From Terribium retamae (lineage in GTDB: Bacteria > Pseudomonadota > Alphaproteobacteria > Rhizobiales > Rhizobiaceae), in NCBI RefSeq assembly GCF_022347545.1, contig NZ_JAKREW010000015.1:1-64000 (forward strand): 64,000 nucleotides of DNA. Direction: 5' to 3'. Position numbers and translations under genes: made by a program. This document shows positions 25,893-35,497 of the stretch, piece after piece (position 1 is the stretch's first letter; every line of letters begins with the position of its first letter). Below the pieces are notes generated by a model that searched no databases, was not told where the DNA came from, and was given only the letters and a program-made list of their open reading frames with translations.

Positions 25893-26807
25893 TCAGGGCC
25901 ACTTCACCTGCGGAGGCAGGCTGGACAAGATGGAGTTGACATTGCCACCGGTCTTCAGCCCGAACAGCGTGCCGCGATCGTAGAGGAGGTTGAATTCGGC
26001 ATAGCGGCCACGCCGCACCAACTGCTCGTCGCGATCCCCGTCGGTCCAGTTTTCGTTGAAATTGCCGCGCAGGAGATGCTGGTAGACGACCAGGAAAGCG
26101 CGGCCAACATCCTGCACGAAGCGGAAGTCCGCCTCCCAGCCGCCTTTTTCTTCCGACGAATGCAACCAGTCGAAGAAGATGCCGCCGATGCCACGAGCCT
26201 CGTTGCGATGCGGCAGGAAGAAATACCCGTCGCACCAGTCCTTGAACCTGGGATAGTCCGCCACAGCCGGGTGTTTTTCGCAGGCGAATTGCATGGCCCG
26301 GTGAAAGCGCAGCGTGTCCGGGTCGTCCTGGGTGCGGCGGCGGTCGAGCACCGGCGTCAGGTCGGCGCCGCCGCCGAACCAGTGCCGGGAGGTGACCACC
26401 ATGCGGGTGTTCATGTGCACGGCCGGCACATTTGGGTTCCAGGGATGCGCGATCAATGAGATGCCGCTGGCCCAAAAGGTCGGATCCTCCTCGGCACCGG
26501 GTATCTGTTTGCGGAATTCCGGCGAGAATTCGCCGTAGACGGTAGAAGTGTGCACACCGACCTTTTCGAACACACGGCCATGCATCAGGGACATGATGCC
26601 GCCTCCGCCCCTGCCTTCTTCACGTTCCCAGGGCGTTCGTTCAAAGCGTCCTGGAGCCCAGGAGGCCTGCGGACCAGCCAGTTCGCCCTCAATCGTTTCG
26701 AAGGCGGAGCAGATGCGGTCGCGCAATTCCTCAAACCAGATGCGCGCGCGTTCCTTCTTATCTTCGATGTCCGCCGGCAAGCCGATCGGTATTTCGGGTC
26801 TTTCCAA
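25893..26807 (-). CDS. hemF: Oxygen-dependent coproporphyrinogen III oxidase
   Basis: A 304-residue enzyme of haem biosynthesis that oxidatively decarboxylates coproporphyrinogen III using O2. Recognisable motifs are [34 protein letters not shown] and the [15 protein letters not shown] segment. The frame has an ATG at 26843, but the TTG at 26807 (then [10 protein letters not shown], the family N-terminus as I know it) has GGAG 7 nt upstream, while the ATG has no Shine-Dalgarno sequence. Transcribed divergently from the small gene at 26907. Confidence 0.9.
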   Translation of the reverse strand: MERPEIPIGLPADIEDKKERARIWFEELRDRICSAFETIEGELAGPQASWAPGRFERTPWEREEGRGGGGIMSLMHGRVFEKVGVHTSTVYGEFSPEFRKQIPGAEEDPTFWASGISLIAHPWNPNVPAVHMNTRMVVTSRHWFGGGADLTPVLDRRRTQDDPDTLRFHRAMQFACEKHPAVADYPRFKDWCDGYFFLPHRNEARGIGGIFFDWLHSSEEKGGWEADFRFVQDVGRAFLVVYQHLLRGNFNENWTDGDRDEQLVRRGRYAEFNLLYDRGTLFGLKTGGNVNSILSSLPPQVKWP

Positions 26808-26906
26808 CTGCCATCTCCGCTCGCGAGCATGGTTGCCCGACAAATGACTCGTCTTTTTCGGGCGCGATCCCTAATCTCTTGTGGAGTTGGGTCAAGGAGT
26901 TCTTTC

Positions 26907-27158
26907 ATGCGTACTCCATCAAGACCACCGCTAGATGGCCTCAAAAAGAGGCTGGATCGCGCCCGCGCCGAGGCAACGCCGCGCGATGGCTTCCTGCGCG
27001 AGACCTTTGTCCTGCCGCGCACCGACGCCAGGCTGAAAGCGAAGGAATGGTTCGAACGCTGGCCGAAACAGGCCTATTGGACCAGCATCGAAAGCTGGTT
27101 CGAACGCCCTGGCGACGTGATCGAGTTCACCATTCGCCGGCTGCCGGCCGCCGACTGA
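26907..27158 (+). CDS. Small conserved protein of unknown function
   Basis: An 83-residue basic protein (many Arg and Lys, several Trp in WFERWPKQAYWTS). The ATG at 26907 has an excellent AAGGAG 8 nt upstream; the frame upstream of it is antisense to hemF. No known domain was recognised. Divergent from hemF with about 100 bp between the starts. Confidence 0.65.
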   Translation: MRTPSRPPLDGLKKRLDRARAEATPRDGFLRETFVLPRTDARLKAKEWFERWPKQAYWTSIESWFERPGDVIEFTIRRLPAAD

Positions 27159-27254
27159 GCCACGGCGACATAGTCGGTCGAAAATCAAGCAGCCTTCCGG
27201 CCAGTGCATTGTACTGTTCAGTAACCCGACTTGACTTAAAGTTAACTTGAACTT

Positions 27255-27286
27255 TTAGAAAGAAAGCCTTCGAAACGAACGAAGGC
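27255..27286 (-). terminator. Rho-independent terminator of trmL
   Basis: On the minus strand a perfect 7-bp stem, GCCTTCG / CGAAGGC with a 7-nt loop (27266-27286), is followed by TTTCTTTCT. Confidence 0.7.
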
Positions 27287-27422
27287 GGACAAGATGTGTG
27301 GAACGGGTTGGGCTCTCGCACAGAGCGTCCTTGGAACAGGATCGCCCCACAACCGTGGCGAACTGAAACGATGGTCAGCAATCACCGCGCCGGTGCGAAC
27401 GGGGAGGGCGATTGCCGACGCG

Positions 27423-27881
27423 TTAGCCGAGCTGCCGCAAGGCTTCGCCCGCGACCATCGCCACCGAAAGCGCAACATTGAGGCTGCGTGCGCCAGCCTG
27501 CATCGGGATGAGCAGTCGGGCATCGACAGCGTCGTGAACGGTTTCCGGCACGCCAGCCGATTCGCGGCCAAACAACAGGACATCGTTCCTGTCGAAAACG
27601 AAGTCGGTGTAGGGGACCGCTGCCTTGGTCGACAGCAGCACAAGCCTGCGTACCTCGCTTCCCCGCCAGTTCTCGAAGCTCGCCCAGTCGACATGGCGGG
27701 TCAGCGCCGCCATTTCGAGATAGTCCATGCCGGCACGCCTGAGATTGCGGTCGGAAAGGTCGAAGCCGGCAGGTTCGATAATGTCGACGCCAAGCCCCAT
27801 GCAGGCGGCGAAGCGGAGGATTGTCCCGGTATTGCCGGCGATGTCCGGCTGATAGAGGGCGATGCGCAGACCGTGCTTCAT
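27423..27881 (-). CDS. trmL: tRNA (cytidine(34)-2'-O)-methyltransferase
   Basis: A 152-residue SPOUT-fold methyltransferase that 2'-O-methylates the wobble base of some leucine tRNAs. Motifs: YQPDIAGNTGTILR near the N-terminus, LLFGRESAGVP and IPMQAGARSLNVALSVAM with the knotted SAM-binding site. Length is typical. Single gene with its own terminator. Confidence 0.92.
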   Translation of the reverse strand: MKHGLRIALYQPDIAGNTGTILRFAACMGLGVDIIEPAGFDLSDRNLRRAGMDYLEMAALTRHVDWASFENWRGSEVRRLVLLSTKAAVPYTDFVFDRNDVLLFGRESAGVPETVHDAVDARLLIPMQAGARSLNVALSVAMVAGEALRQLG

Positions 27882-28075
27882 TTCCGGGCCTTCTCAAGTT
27901 TTGTCGCGGGATCCGATCGCAAAACGGTGGAACGCTTTTGCGGAGCCCGCTTTATGCGTGGCAGATCGGCCACAGGCACTCCATGGTTTCGGCGATTCCT
28001 TGACTGGCATCTGGCCATTTTTTGCGAATGCGTGTATCAGGCCGGCATTGTCAACACGAGCCGACGGAGGCGTTC

Positions 28076-28159
28076 ATGGAAATGATGACCATGCGTAATG
28101 CACGCCTTCTGGCGTGGGGCGTGTGCCCGACGGCTGGCTCGGTTCGACATTTCTCCTAA
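28076..28159 (+). CDS. Candidate leader peptide (27 residues)
   Basis: A short ORF starting MEMMTMRNARLLAWG and ending in RHFS, preceded by a near-perfect GGAGG Shine-Dalgarno sequence 5 nt from the ATG. A hairpin CACGCC-TTCT-GGCGTG lies inside the ORF and another (GGGACC-TTC-GGTCCC) lies about 90 nt after the stop. This arrangement suggests a translated leader that controls the downstream genes, but conservation has not been tested. Confidence 0.45.
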   Translation: MEMMTMRNARLLAWGVCPTAGSVRHFS

Positions 28160-28244
28160 TCTTTTAGGCCCAATCGCACCGATTCCAGCTGGATCTTCTT
28201 TCCGGCCACCAAGGGAATCCTGCGATGTTTTCTCGTCTGTCCAA

Positions 28245-28259
28245 GGGACCTTCGGTCCC
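28245..28259 (+). promoter_or_regulatory. Hairpin in the leader of the ABC exporter cluster
   Basis: A perfect 6-bp stem GGGACC / GGTCCC with a TTC loop. No U-run follows, so it is not a simple terminator; it could be one arm of an alternative-fold switch or an mRNA-stability element. Confidence 0.4.
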
Positions 28260-28361
28260 GTCAGAGTCTAACCAGTTTCAGCCGTTTAACGCTCCCGGTC
28301 CGCATTTCGCCGGGGAGCGCAATCCATCATTCGACCTGTTTTTTCAATGGAGGACGGGCCC

Positions 28362-28748
28362 ATGTTCGATCCCTTTAAGATACCGGGCTCCCGCAGCCTG
28401 CACGACCGCAAGCTGGCAACCTGGGCGTTGCTGGTCGGCGAAACCCGCTCGTCGGCGGTCCATGCCGAAATCCGTCACAGGCCGCATCGCGGCATGCTGC
28501 CGGATGTCGACTTCTCGCGCGCCGTTCCGGCTCCCGGCCGGCCGTCGCTGGTGCGCCGGTTCATCAGGCTGCTGCGACCTCGCCTGGTAAAGACGGAGGC
28601 TCCTGCCACGGCTGGTCAGGAGGGCGAACGCGGCGGAGTCGGCGTAGAGCATTCGGATGCCCATATCGGTGGCGCCCGAGGCCTCGGTCGGGCCATGCTG
28701 CGAACCGCAGTCGATCGCGAGACCATGATCCTGCCGCGTGCAGCCTGA
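28362..28748 (+). CDS. Hypothetical protein upstream of the ABC exporters
   Basis: A 128-residue soluble protein, basic in its middle (RRFIRLLRPRLVKTE), with no recognised domain. The ATG at 28362 is preferred over the one at 28347 because GGAGGA lies 8 nt before it. It ends 39 bp before the first ABC gene, so it is probably co-transcribed. Function unknown. Confidence 0.6.
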   Translation: MFDPFKIPGSRSLHDRKLATWALLVGETRSSAVHAEIRHRPHRGMLPDVDFSRAVPAPGRPSLVRRFIRLLRPRLVKTEAPATAGQEGERGGVGVEHSDAHIGGARGLGRAMLRTAVDRETMILPRAA

Positions 28749-28787
28749 GGCTGCACGCATCACCATTCTTAATTAGAGTACGAAACC

Positions 28788-30677
28788 ATGTTTCGCTGGT
28801 TTGAAAAGAGACTGAATCCGTTCCCGGCCGAGGAACCGGTCGAGCCGCCGAAGACGCTGTGGGCCTTCTGCTGGTATTTCACCAAGCCCGCATGGCCCTT
28901 CGTGTTGCTGGCCACCGTGCTGATGGCCTTGATCGCCTTCCTCGAAGTCTGGATGTTCGGCTTCCTCGGCCACATCGTCGACTGGCTGTCGGCCCAGAAC
29001 CGGGAAACGTTCCTGCAGACCGAATGGTGGAAACTGGCGGGCATGGCACTTGTGATCGCCATCCTTCTGCCGGCGGCGGTGACGCTTTCGTCCTTCAACA
29101 CCTACCAGACGCTGTTCGGCAACTATCCAATGCGCATCCGCTGGCAGGTGCATCGCTACCTGCTCAAGCAGTCGATGGCCTTCTATCAGGACGAGTTTGC
29201 CGGCCGCATCGCCACCAAGCTGATGCAGACGGCGCTTGCCGTGCGTGAGACGGTGCTGAAGTTCGCCGAGGTGCTGAACTATGTCGTGGTCTATTTCCTC
29301 GGCATGCTGTTCATCGTCGGTTCGGCCGACTGGCGCCTTGCTGCGCCGATCGTGGTTTGGCTGGGCGGTTATCTCGTCGCCTTGCGCTATTTCGTTCCGC
29401 GCCTCGGCAAAGTATCGGAAGCCCAGGCTGACGCGCGCTCGGTCATGACCGGCCGTATCGTCGACAGCTACACCAACATCCAGACGGTCAAGCTGTTCTC
29501 GCACGGGCGGCGCGAGTCGGATTATGCCCGCGAAGGCATGACCGAATTCCTCGATACCGCCTATGCGCAGGGGCGGCTGATCAGCAAATTTTACATCGTG
29601 GTGTATCTGCTGAATTCGGCGCTGCTGCTTGCCGTCGGTGGGCTGGCGATCGGCTTCTGGCTGCACGAGATCGTGACGGTGGGCGCTGTCGCGGTGGTGG
29701 TCGGCCTCGTGCTGCGCCTCTACGGCATGTCGCAGTGGATCATGTGGGAAGTGTCGGGCCTGTTCGAGAACATTGGCACGGTGCAGGACGGCATCAGTTC
29801 CATCTCGATGCCCCGTCTGGTCGAAGACAAGCCGGGTGCTCCCGATCTTAAGGCGAGCAAGGGCGAAATCCGCTTCGACGACATTCGCTTCCACTACGGC
29901 AAGCAGAAGGGCGTCATCGAGAATCTGTCCCTGACGGTGAAGCCGGGCGAGAAGGTCGGCATTGTCGGCCGTTCGGGGGCCGGCAAGTCGACACTCGTCA
30001 ACCTGCTGCTGCGCTTCTACGACCTGGAAGGCGGACGAATCCTGATCGATGGCGACAACATTGCCGACGTCACGCAGGATTCGCTGCGCGCCCATATCGG
30101 CATGGTTACGCAGGATACGTCATTGCTGCATCGTTCGGTGCGCGACAACATCCTCTATGGCCGTCCCGACGCCGGCGAGGAGGCGGTTCTGGAAGCGGCA
30201 AGGCGCGCCGAAGCACTCGGCTTCATCGGCGGGCTCTCGGATGCGAAGGGTCGCAAGGGCCTCGATGCGCATGTCGGCGAACGCGGCGTGAAGCTGTCCG
30301 GCGGGCAACGCCAACGCATCGCGATTGCCCGTGTCATGCTGAAGGACGCGCCGATCCTCATTCTTGACGAGGCCACCTCGGCGCTGGATTCGGAAGTCGA
30401 GGCGGCGATCCAGCAGAACCTGTACAAGCTGATGCAGGGCAAGACCGTGATCGCCATCGCGCATCGTCTGTCGACCATTGCAGCGATGGACCGGCTGGTG
30501 GTGATGGACCAGGGCCGCATCATCGAGGAAGGTTCGCATGACGAGCTGGTTGCCAAGGGCGGGCTCTATGCCCAGCTTTGGCAGCGCCAGTCGGGTGGTT
30601 TCCTGCTGCATGACGACCCTGGGCACGAGCCGGCTGCCAAGATGAAGCTCGAGGTGACCGAAGAGGCCGCCGAATAG
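28788..30677 (+). CDS. ABC exporter, fused permease/ATPase (first of three)
   Basis: A 629-residue half-transporter: N-terminal domain with about six membrane helices (residues 25-320), then a nucleotide-binding domain with Walker A GRSGAGKST (about 394-402), signature LSGGQRQ (about 503-509), Walker B ILILDEATSALDSE and the IAHRLST switch His. The type is the MsbA/LmrA-like exporter family. Two paralogues follow; the three may form homo- or heterodimers. The substrate cannot be told from sequence. Confidence 0.88.
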   Translation: MFRWFEKRLNPFPAEEPVEPPKTLWAFCWYFTKPAWPFVLLATVLMALIAFLEVWMFGFLGHIVDWLSAQNRETFLQTEWWKLAGMALVIAILLPAAVTLSSFNTYQTLFGNYPMRIRWQVHRYLLKQSMAFYQDEFAGRIATKLMQTALAVRETVLKFAEVLNYVVVYFLGMLFIVGSADWRLAAPIVVWLGGYLVALRYFVPRLGKVSEAQADARSVMTGRIVDSYTNIQTVKLFSHGRRESDYAREGMTEFLDTAYAQGRLISKFYIVVYLLNSALLLAVGGLAIGFWLHEIVTVGAVAVVVGLVLRLYGMSQWIMWEVSGLFENIGTVQDGISSISMPRLVEDKPGAPDLKASKGEIRFDDIRFHYGKQKGVIENLSLTVKPGEKVGIVGRSGAGKSTLVNLLLRFYDLEGGRILIDGDNIADVTQDSLRAHIGMVTQDTSLLHRSVRDNILYGRPDAGEEAVLEAARRAEALGFIGGLSDAKGRKGLDAHVGERGVKLSGGQRQRIAIARVMLKDAPILILDEATSALDSEVEAAIQQNLYKLMQGKTVIAIAHRLSTIAAMDRLVVMDQGRIIEEGSHDELVAKGGLYAQLWQRQSGGFLLHDDPGHEPAAKMKLEVTEEAAE

Positions 30678-30822
30678 GTTTCGCCTCAAACCATCCGCTC
30701 CGGTTGGGGCGGATGGTGCCGTGGGCTGCCTGAAAAGGGCGGGCTGGGCGAGGTTCGGCTCGAAGAACGACTCTATAACGTAGCTATCGGGGCCGGCCGC
30801 CGGACTCGAGGCACCCGCATGA

Positions 30823-32736
30823 GTGAAGAAGATGTTCGCCAAAGTCTTCGACTGGTTTGAGACCCGCTATTCTCCTGTCGCGCTGGCCGAAGATCGCCAG
30901 CCGCCGATGGGGCTTTGGAACTTTTTCCGCTATTTCATCATGCAGTTCCGCGCTGGTTTCGCCATGCGCATGCTGTTCGTTGCGGCGGGCGCCGTCGTGG
31001 ACGCCATGCTGCCGATCTTCGTCGGCGTCATCGTCGGCATGCTGGCGAGTTCAGATCCGCGCAGCTTCTTTATTGAGCAGGGGACGACGCTGGTCGTCAT
31101 GGCCTGCGTCGTCTTCCTGCGGCCGCTCACCATCGTTCTCGACGCGCTCGTGCGGAACCATGCAATTGCGGCGAACTTCATCGATCTCATCCGGTGGCAG
31201 AGCCATTGGCATGTTACCAGGCAGGATTGGACGTTCTTCCAGAACGATTTCGCCGGCCGGATCGGAACCAAGGTCATGCAAGGCGGCGATTCCATCGAGA
31301 TCGCCGTCAACCTGACCATCGATACCGTCTGGTACGCCATGGTGTTCGTCGTGGTCGCCATCACCGTGCTGGCGCGGTTCGACGTCACGCTGGTCGCAGC
31401 GATCGCAGTCTGGCTGGTGCTCTATGGCCTGCTGCTCAGATATTGCATGCCGCTTATCGCACGGCGTTCGACCGACCTTTCCGAGGAGTGGTCGGTGATG
31501 AGCGGCCGCATTGTCGACAGCTACACCAACATCCTGACGCTGAAGACGTTTTCGACCGGCGAACATGAGGACAGATATGTTTCACAAGCCGTGGTCAGGC
31601 ACGCCGAAACCTTTTACCGGCTGATGCGCGTATTCACCGGCATGTGGTCGGCCTTGTTCTTCATGAATGCCAGCCTGCTGGTGGCCATCAGCTGGTTGGC
31701 ACTGGCGCGCTGGAGCGTGGGCGGAATGAGTGCAGCGGCGGTGGCCACGGCCATCCCTTTTGCGCTGCAGATCGCGGGTATCTCCTACCGGATCCTGGAT
31801 GCCGGCGGAAATATCTTCCGGCAGATCGGCACGGCCGGCAACTCGATGACCACCGTTGCCAAGCCGATCAGGATGCTCGACAAGCCCGGAGCCGAGACGC
31901 TGCGGGTGACCAAGGGCGCGATCGAGCTCGATCGCGTCAACTTCAACTATGGGCGCAAGGACGGAAAAGGCGGCCTCATCGAAAACCTGTCGCTGAAGAT
32001 CGCGCCAGGCGAGAGGGTAGGGGTCATCGGCCGGTCGGGTGCAGGCAAGTCGACGCTGGTGAACCTCCTGCTGCGTCTCTACGACGTTCAAGACGGCCGC
32101 GTCCTGATTGACGGGCAGGATGTGCGCGACGTGACGCAGGAAAGTGTGCGTGCCGCGATCGGATTCGTCAGTCAGGACACGTCGCTGCTGCATCGCTCGG
32201 TTCGCGAAAATCTGAAATATGGGCGCCAGGAAGCCACGGATGCCGACATCTCGCGGGTGGTGGAAGCGGCCCAGGTGGCCGATGTCGTCGCCGGCCTTGT
32301 GGATCGCGAGGGGCGAACCGGCTTCGACGCCCATGTCGGCGAGCGAGGCGTCAAGCTCTCCGGCGGACAGCGCCAGCGCATCGCCATCGCGCGGGTGATG
32401 CTGAAGGACGCTCCGATTCTGATCCTCGACGAAGCGACCTCGGCGCTGGATTCGGAGGTCGAGGCAGCCATCCAGGAGAACCTCTATCGCCTGATGGAAG
32501 GCAAGACGGTGATCGCCATCGCCCATCGGCTCTCGACCATTGCGGCGATGGACCGGCTGGTGGTGATGGACCGTGGCCGCATCATCGAGGAGGGCTCGCA
32601 TGACGAACTGGTCGCCAAAGGCGGGCTGTACGCTCAGCTTTGGCAGCGCCAATCCGGGGGCTTCCAGTTGCACGACGACCTCGGGATAGACGCTGCCGCC
32701 GACCTGAAGGTGACCGAAGAGGCGGTGGAGCAATGA
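30823..32736 (+). CDS. ABC exporter, fused permease/ATPase (second of three)
   Basis: A 637-residue paralogue of the preceding protein with the same layout; Walker A GRSGAGKST near residue 402 and signature LSGGQRQ near 512. The NBD is nearly identical to that of the first gene over the signature–Walker B stretch, while the membrane domain has diverged. The start is either GTG 30823 (GAGG about 11 nt upstream) or ATG 30832. About 145 bp separate it from the first gene. Confidence 0.87.
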   Translation: MKKMFAKVFDWFETRYSPVALAEDRQPPMGLWNFFRYFIMQFRAGFAMRMLFVAAGAVVDAMLPIFVGVIVGMLASSDPRSFFIEQGTTLVVMACVVFLRPLTIVLDALVRNHAIAANFIDLIRWQSHWHVTRQDWTFFQNDFAGRIGTKVMQGGDSIEIAVNLTIDTVWYAMVFVVVAITVLARFDVTLVAAIAVWLVLYGLLLRYCMPLIARRSTDLSEEWSVMSGRIVDSYTNILTLKTFSTGEHEDRYVSQAVVRHAETFYRLMRVFTGMWSALFFMNASLLVAISWLALARWSVGGMSAAAVATAIPFALQIAGISYRILDAGGNIFRQIGTAGNSMTTVAKPIRMLDKPGAETLRVTKGAIELDRVNFNYGRKDGKGGLIENLSLKIAPGERVGVIGRSGAGKSTLVNLLLRLYDVQDGRVLIDGQDVRDVTQESVRAAIGFVSQDTSLLHRSVRENLKYGRQEATDADISRVVEAAQVADVVAGLVDREGRTGFDAHVGERGVKLSGGQRQRIAIARVMLKDAPILILDEATSALDSEVEAAIQENLYRLMEGKTVIAIAHRLSTIAAMDRLVVMDRGRIIEEGSHDELVAKGGLYAQLWQRQSGGFQLHDDLGIDAAADLKVTEEAVEQ

Positions 32737-32902
32737 CATGGGATAGCGGCCGTACGCGAACAGCGACGGCTGTCGTCGGCCAAGAACCGCGTTCGCGCAG
32801 CTTTCGAAGCTATCGCGAAGACGTGAATCGGAACAAAAGGATGCACGTGGCAATTGATGCCTTGATTCAGATTCCTGAAGCCAGCAGTGAGGACGCCGAT
32901 AC

Positions 32903-34792
32903 GTGACCAGCGGAGGTTTCCGTGACCGCATCTGGCGTTCCGTCGAAGGCGCCATCGACCCGTTCAGCGATACGGATCGAGAGGTGCTGCCGTCGGATGC
33001 ATGGCGGTTCATTCTCTATTTCGCCAACCAGGCCAAGGGCGCTTTCCTGCTGCTGCTGATCACCGGTGGCCTCGCTGGTGCCGTGGACGCCGCGATGTAC
33101 TGGTCGGTCGGCTGGTTGATCGACCTGCTCGACAGGTCCTCGCCAGCCACGCTGTTTGCCGACCACTGGCCGGCGCTGATCGGTCTGTTGCTGCTGATTC
33201 TGGTTGTTCGCGCCGTCATCCTGATCGCATCGGCGGTGGTCGAACAGCAGGTTATTGTTCCAGGCTTCTATTCGATGGTGCGCTGGCAGGCATTCCGGCG
33301 CGTAATCCAACAGCCCTACGGTTTCTATCAGAACGATTTCGCCGGTCGCATCGCTACCAAGATCATGCAGGGCGGGGAGGCCGTCGGTGATTTCATCATC
33401 AACGTTCTGCAGACGATGTGGTCGTTCCTGACCTTCCTGATCCTGGCGATCACGATCCTGATGTCGCTGGACCCTTTGATGGGCGTCGTCGTGGCGTTGT
33501 GGTTCGCTGGCTATGCTGCCATCGTCTGGTTCCTGCTGCCTGAGATGCGGCGCGCCGGGCGCGAGACTGCCGACCAGCGCTCGGTCTTCAACGGACGGCT
33601 GGTGGACGCCTTCACCAACATCGTGGCGGTCAAGCTGTTCGACAGCGGCAAGCGCGAGCACGCTTATATCCGCGATGGCCTTGAGGGTTTCCTGACCGCT
33701 GTCGTGCGATTGACGCGGGCGATCACCACAGTGCGGTCCTCGGTTGCCATCCTCAACGGCATCATGATGAGCCTGATTGCCATCATCGCCGTCTTGAACT
33801 GGACATCGGGCCATATCTCGACCGGGGCGATCGCCGCGGCACTCGGCCTGGTCTTCCGGCTCAACCAGATGTCGGGTTGGATGATGTTCAACATCAACGG
33901 GCTGGTGCGCAATTACGCTACCGTGCAGGACGCCACGCGCACGATCTCGGTGACCCCTGCAATCCGCGATGCCGAAGATGCGGCGGTGATGCCGCGCGCC
34001 AGCGGCGACATCCGTTTCGAGAACGTCTCCTTCCACTATGGCAAGGAAGGCGGGGTCATCGACAATTTGAACCTGCATATCCGGGCAGGCGAGCGTGTCG
34101 CCATCGTCGGTCCTTCGGGAGCCGGCAAGACGACGATCGTCAATCTGATGCTCAGGCTGTTCGATGTCGAAAAGGGGCGCATCCTGATCGACGGCCGTGA
34201 TGTCCGCGAGCTGACACAGGCCTCGCTGCGCGCCCAGTTCGGCGTGGTCAGCCAGGAAGCGATGCTGATGCACCGGTCGATCCGCGACAATATCGGCTAT
34301 GGTCGCGAGGGTGCTTCGGATGCACAGATTGTCGACGCGGCCAAGCGGGCCGCTGCGCACGATTTCATCGTCCATGTCGAGGATCCCCGCGGCCGCAAGG
34401 GTTATGAGGCGCAGGTCGGTGAACGTGGTGTCAAGCTTTCCGGCGGGCAGCGGCAGCGCGTGGCGATCGCTCGCATGATGCTGAAGGATGCTCCCATCCT
34501 CATCCTCGACGAAGCCACCTCGGCACTCGATTCGGAAGTCGAAGCGGCGATCCAGGAGAATCTCTACCAGTTGATGGAAGGAAAGACCGTCATCGCCATC
34601 GCGCACCGGCTTTCCACCATCGCTGCACTCGACCGGTTGGTGGTCATGGACAAGGGCCGAATCGTCGAGGAAGGAACACACGAGGAATTGGTGGCAGCCG
34701 ACGGCCTCTATGCGCGGCTGTGGAAACGGCAGTCCGGTGGTTTCCTGTTCAGCGGCGACGACTCACTGGAAGAGGCAAACGCGGCGGAGTGA
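32903..34792 (+). CDS. ABC exporter, fused permease/ATPase (third of three)
   Basis: A 629-residue paralogue: membrane domain up to about residue 320, Walker A GPSGAGKTT near 402 (differs from the other two, GRSGAGKST), signature LSGGQRQRVAIARMM near 512 and Walker B ILILDEATSALDSE. The start is a GTG with GAGGA upstream. It ends the transporter series and is followed closely by a small DUF6665-type gene. Confidence 0.87.
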   Translation: MTSGGFRDRIWRSVEGAIDPFSDTDREVLPSDAWRFILYFANQAKGAFLLLLITGGLAGAVDAAMYWSVGWLIDLLDRSSPATLFADHWPALIGLLLLILVVRAVILIASAVVEQQVIVPGFYSMVRWQAFRRVIQQPYGFYQNDFAGRIATKIMQGGEAVGDFIINVLQTMWSFLTFLILAITILMSLDPLMGVVVALWFAGYAAIVWFLLPEMRRAGRETADQRSVFNGRLVDAFTNIVAVKLFDSGKREHAYIRDGLEGFLTAVVRLTRAITTVRSSVAILNGIMMSLIAIIAVLNWTSGHISTGAIAAALGLVFRLNQMSGWMMFNINGLVRNYATVQDATRTISVTPAIRDAEDAAVMPRASGDIRFENVSFHYGKEGGVIDNLNLHIRAGERVAIVGPSGAGKTTIVNLMLRLFDVEKGRILIDGRDVRELTQASLRAQFGVVSQEAMLMHRSIRDNIGYGREGASDAQIVDAAKRAAAHDFIVHVEDPRGRKGYEAQVGERGVKLSGGQRQRVAIARMMLKDAPILILDEATSALDSEVEAAIQENLYQLMEGKTVIAIAHRLSTIAALDRLVVMDKGRIVEEGTHEELVAADGLYARLWKRQSGGFLFSGDDSLEEANAAE

Positions 34793-34839
34793 GTTATGAT
34801 CGCAGCCAAACTGTCTTTATTTGCGAAAGGCGGGATTGA

Positions 34840-35163
34840 ATGACGCTCAGGCCTCCTTCCGGTTATTCTGGTGCTTCCGGCGGTTCGCTCGCCGAGGCGA
34901 TGTTCGATGCGTTGGGTCATGAGGTGCTTGCGGAAAAGGCGGCTGCGCTTGGCCGGGCGGGCGACCGCGCCGAAAAAGCGCTTCTGCGGCTCAAGACCTA
35001 TGACGGCGATAAGGAGGGCAGGGCCAAACTGCTCAAGGAAACGGCCGGCCTCGTCTATGCCTGGTTCATCCAGCGCGAATTGTGCGGTTTTCGCCGCCAC
35101 GACGCGGTGATCCGCGACCTGCAGATACCGCGCGAAGTGCTTGTCAGGCTGGGGGCGACATAA
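34840..35163 (+). CDS. Small helical protein, probably DUF6665 family
   Basis: A 107-residue protein, strongly helical, with the pattern SLAEAMFDALGHEVLAEKA, AWFIQRELCGFR and a C-terminal IPREVLVRLGA that I associate with the DUF6665 family of Rhizobiales. No function known. It lies 47 bp downstream of the third ABC gene with a weak ribosome binding site. Confidence 0.65.
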   Translation: MTLRPPSGYSGASGGSLAEAMFDALGHEVLAEKAAALGRAGDRAEKALLRLKTYDGDKEGRAKLLKETAGLVYAWFIQRELCGFRRHDAVIRDLQIPREVLVRLGAT

Positions 35164-35497
35164 CCAGCAGGATGCCTCGAACGCCGGCGCGAACCATCCG
35201 ATCGCTTGGCTTGGTACCACGGGGCGCGGTGCGCGTGGTACGCTCTCTTGGTCATCAAAGTGACTGTTCGAACAACATCATTTTGCGGCGCGGCATTTGT
35301 CCCCGCGACAATCTGCCCTGTAGGCTTCACCCGACTGGACAAAAACGGGCTGCACGCATAAACCGAAATCCAAATGCCGGAGGAATTCGCTAGCCTGTTG
35401 CCATGCGCTGTCGGGCCGGTGCGAATTGAGCGGGGATGCTCAAGCGGGACAGGGGGCTCGCCTTTCGGTACGGAAGAGGCGAAAGGACCAGGCACCC
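35164..35497 (+). promoter_or_regulatory. Gap upstream of petABC, with a possible promoter
   Basis: A 334-bp gap without a gene. A TTGCGG (35283-35288) – 18 nt – GACAAT (35307-35312) pair is a possible sigma-70-type promoter for petABC, overlapped by a small inverted repeat TTGTC-N5-GACAA (35297-35311). Assignment is tentative. Confidence 0.35.

Larger units (their letters stand above)
27882..28361. other. Long leader/intergenic region upstream of the ABC exporter cluster
   Basis: Almost 480 bp without a conventional gene. It contains a candidate 27-residue leader ORF (28076-28159) and two strong hairpins (28101-28116 and 28245-28259). The promoter for the downstream cluster probably lies in 27990-28060, but I cannot fix it. 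Confidence 0.55.

Noticed and set aside
28225..28590. Frame of 121 codons starting in the leader region upstream of the ABC exporters
   Set aside because: It overlaps the better-supported gene at 28362 in another frame, contains the leader hairpin and shows no domain.
28773..30095. Open frame of 440 codons on the minus strand
   Set aside because: Antisense to the first ABC exporter; His/Gln/Asp-rich composition typical of shadow frames.
32867..34681. Open frame of 604 codons on the minus strand
   Set aside because: It is antisense to the third ABC exporter, has no domain or ribosome binding site, and is explained by high third-position GC of the real gene.
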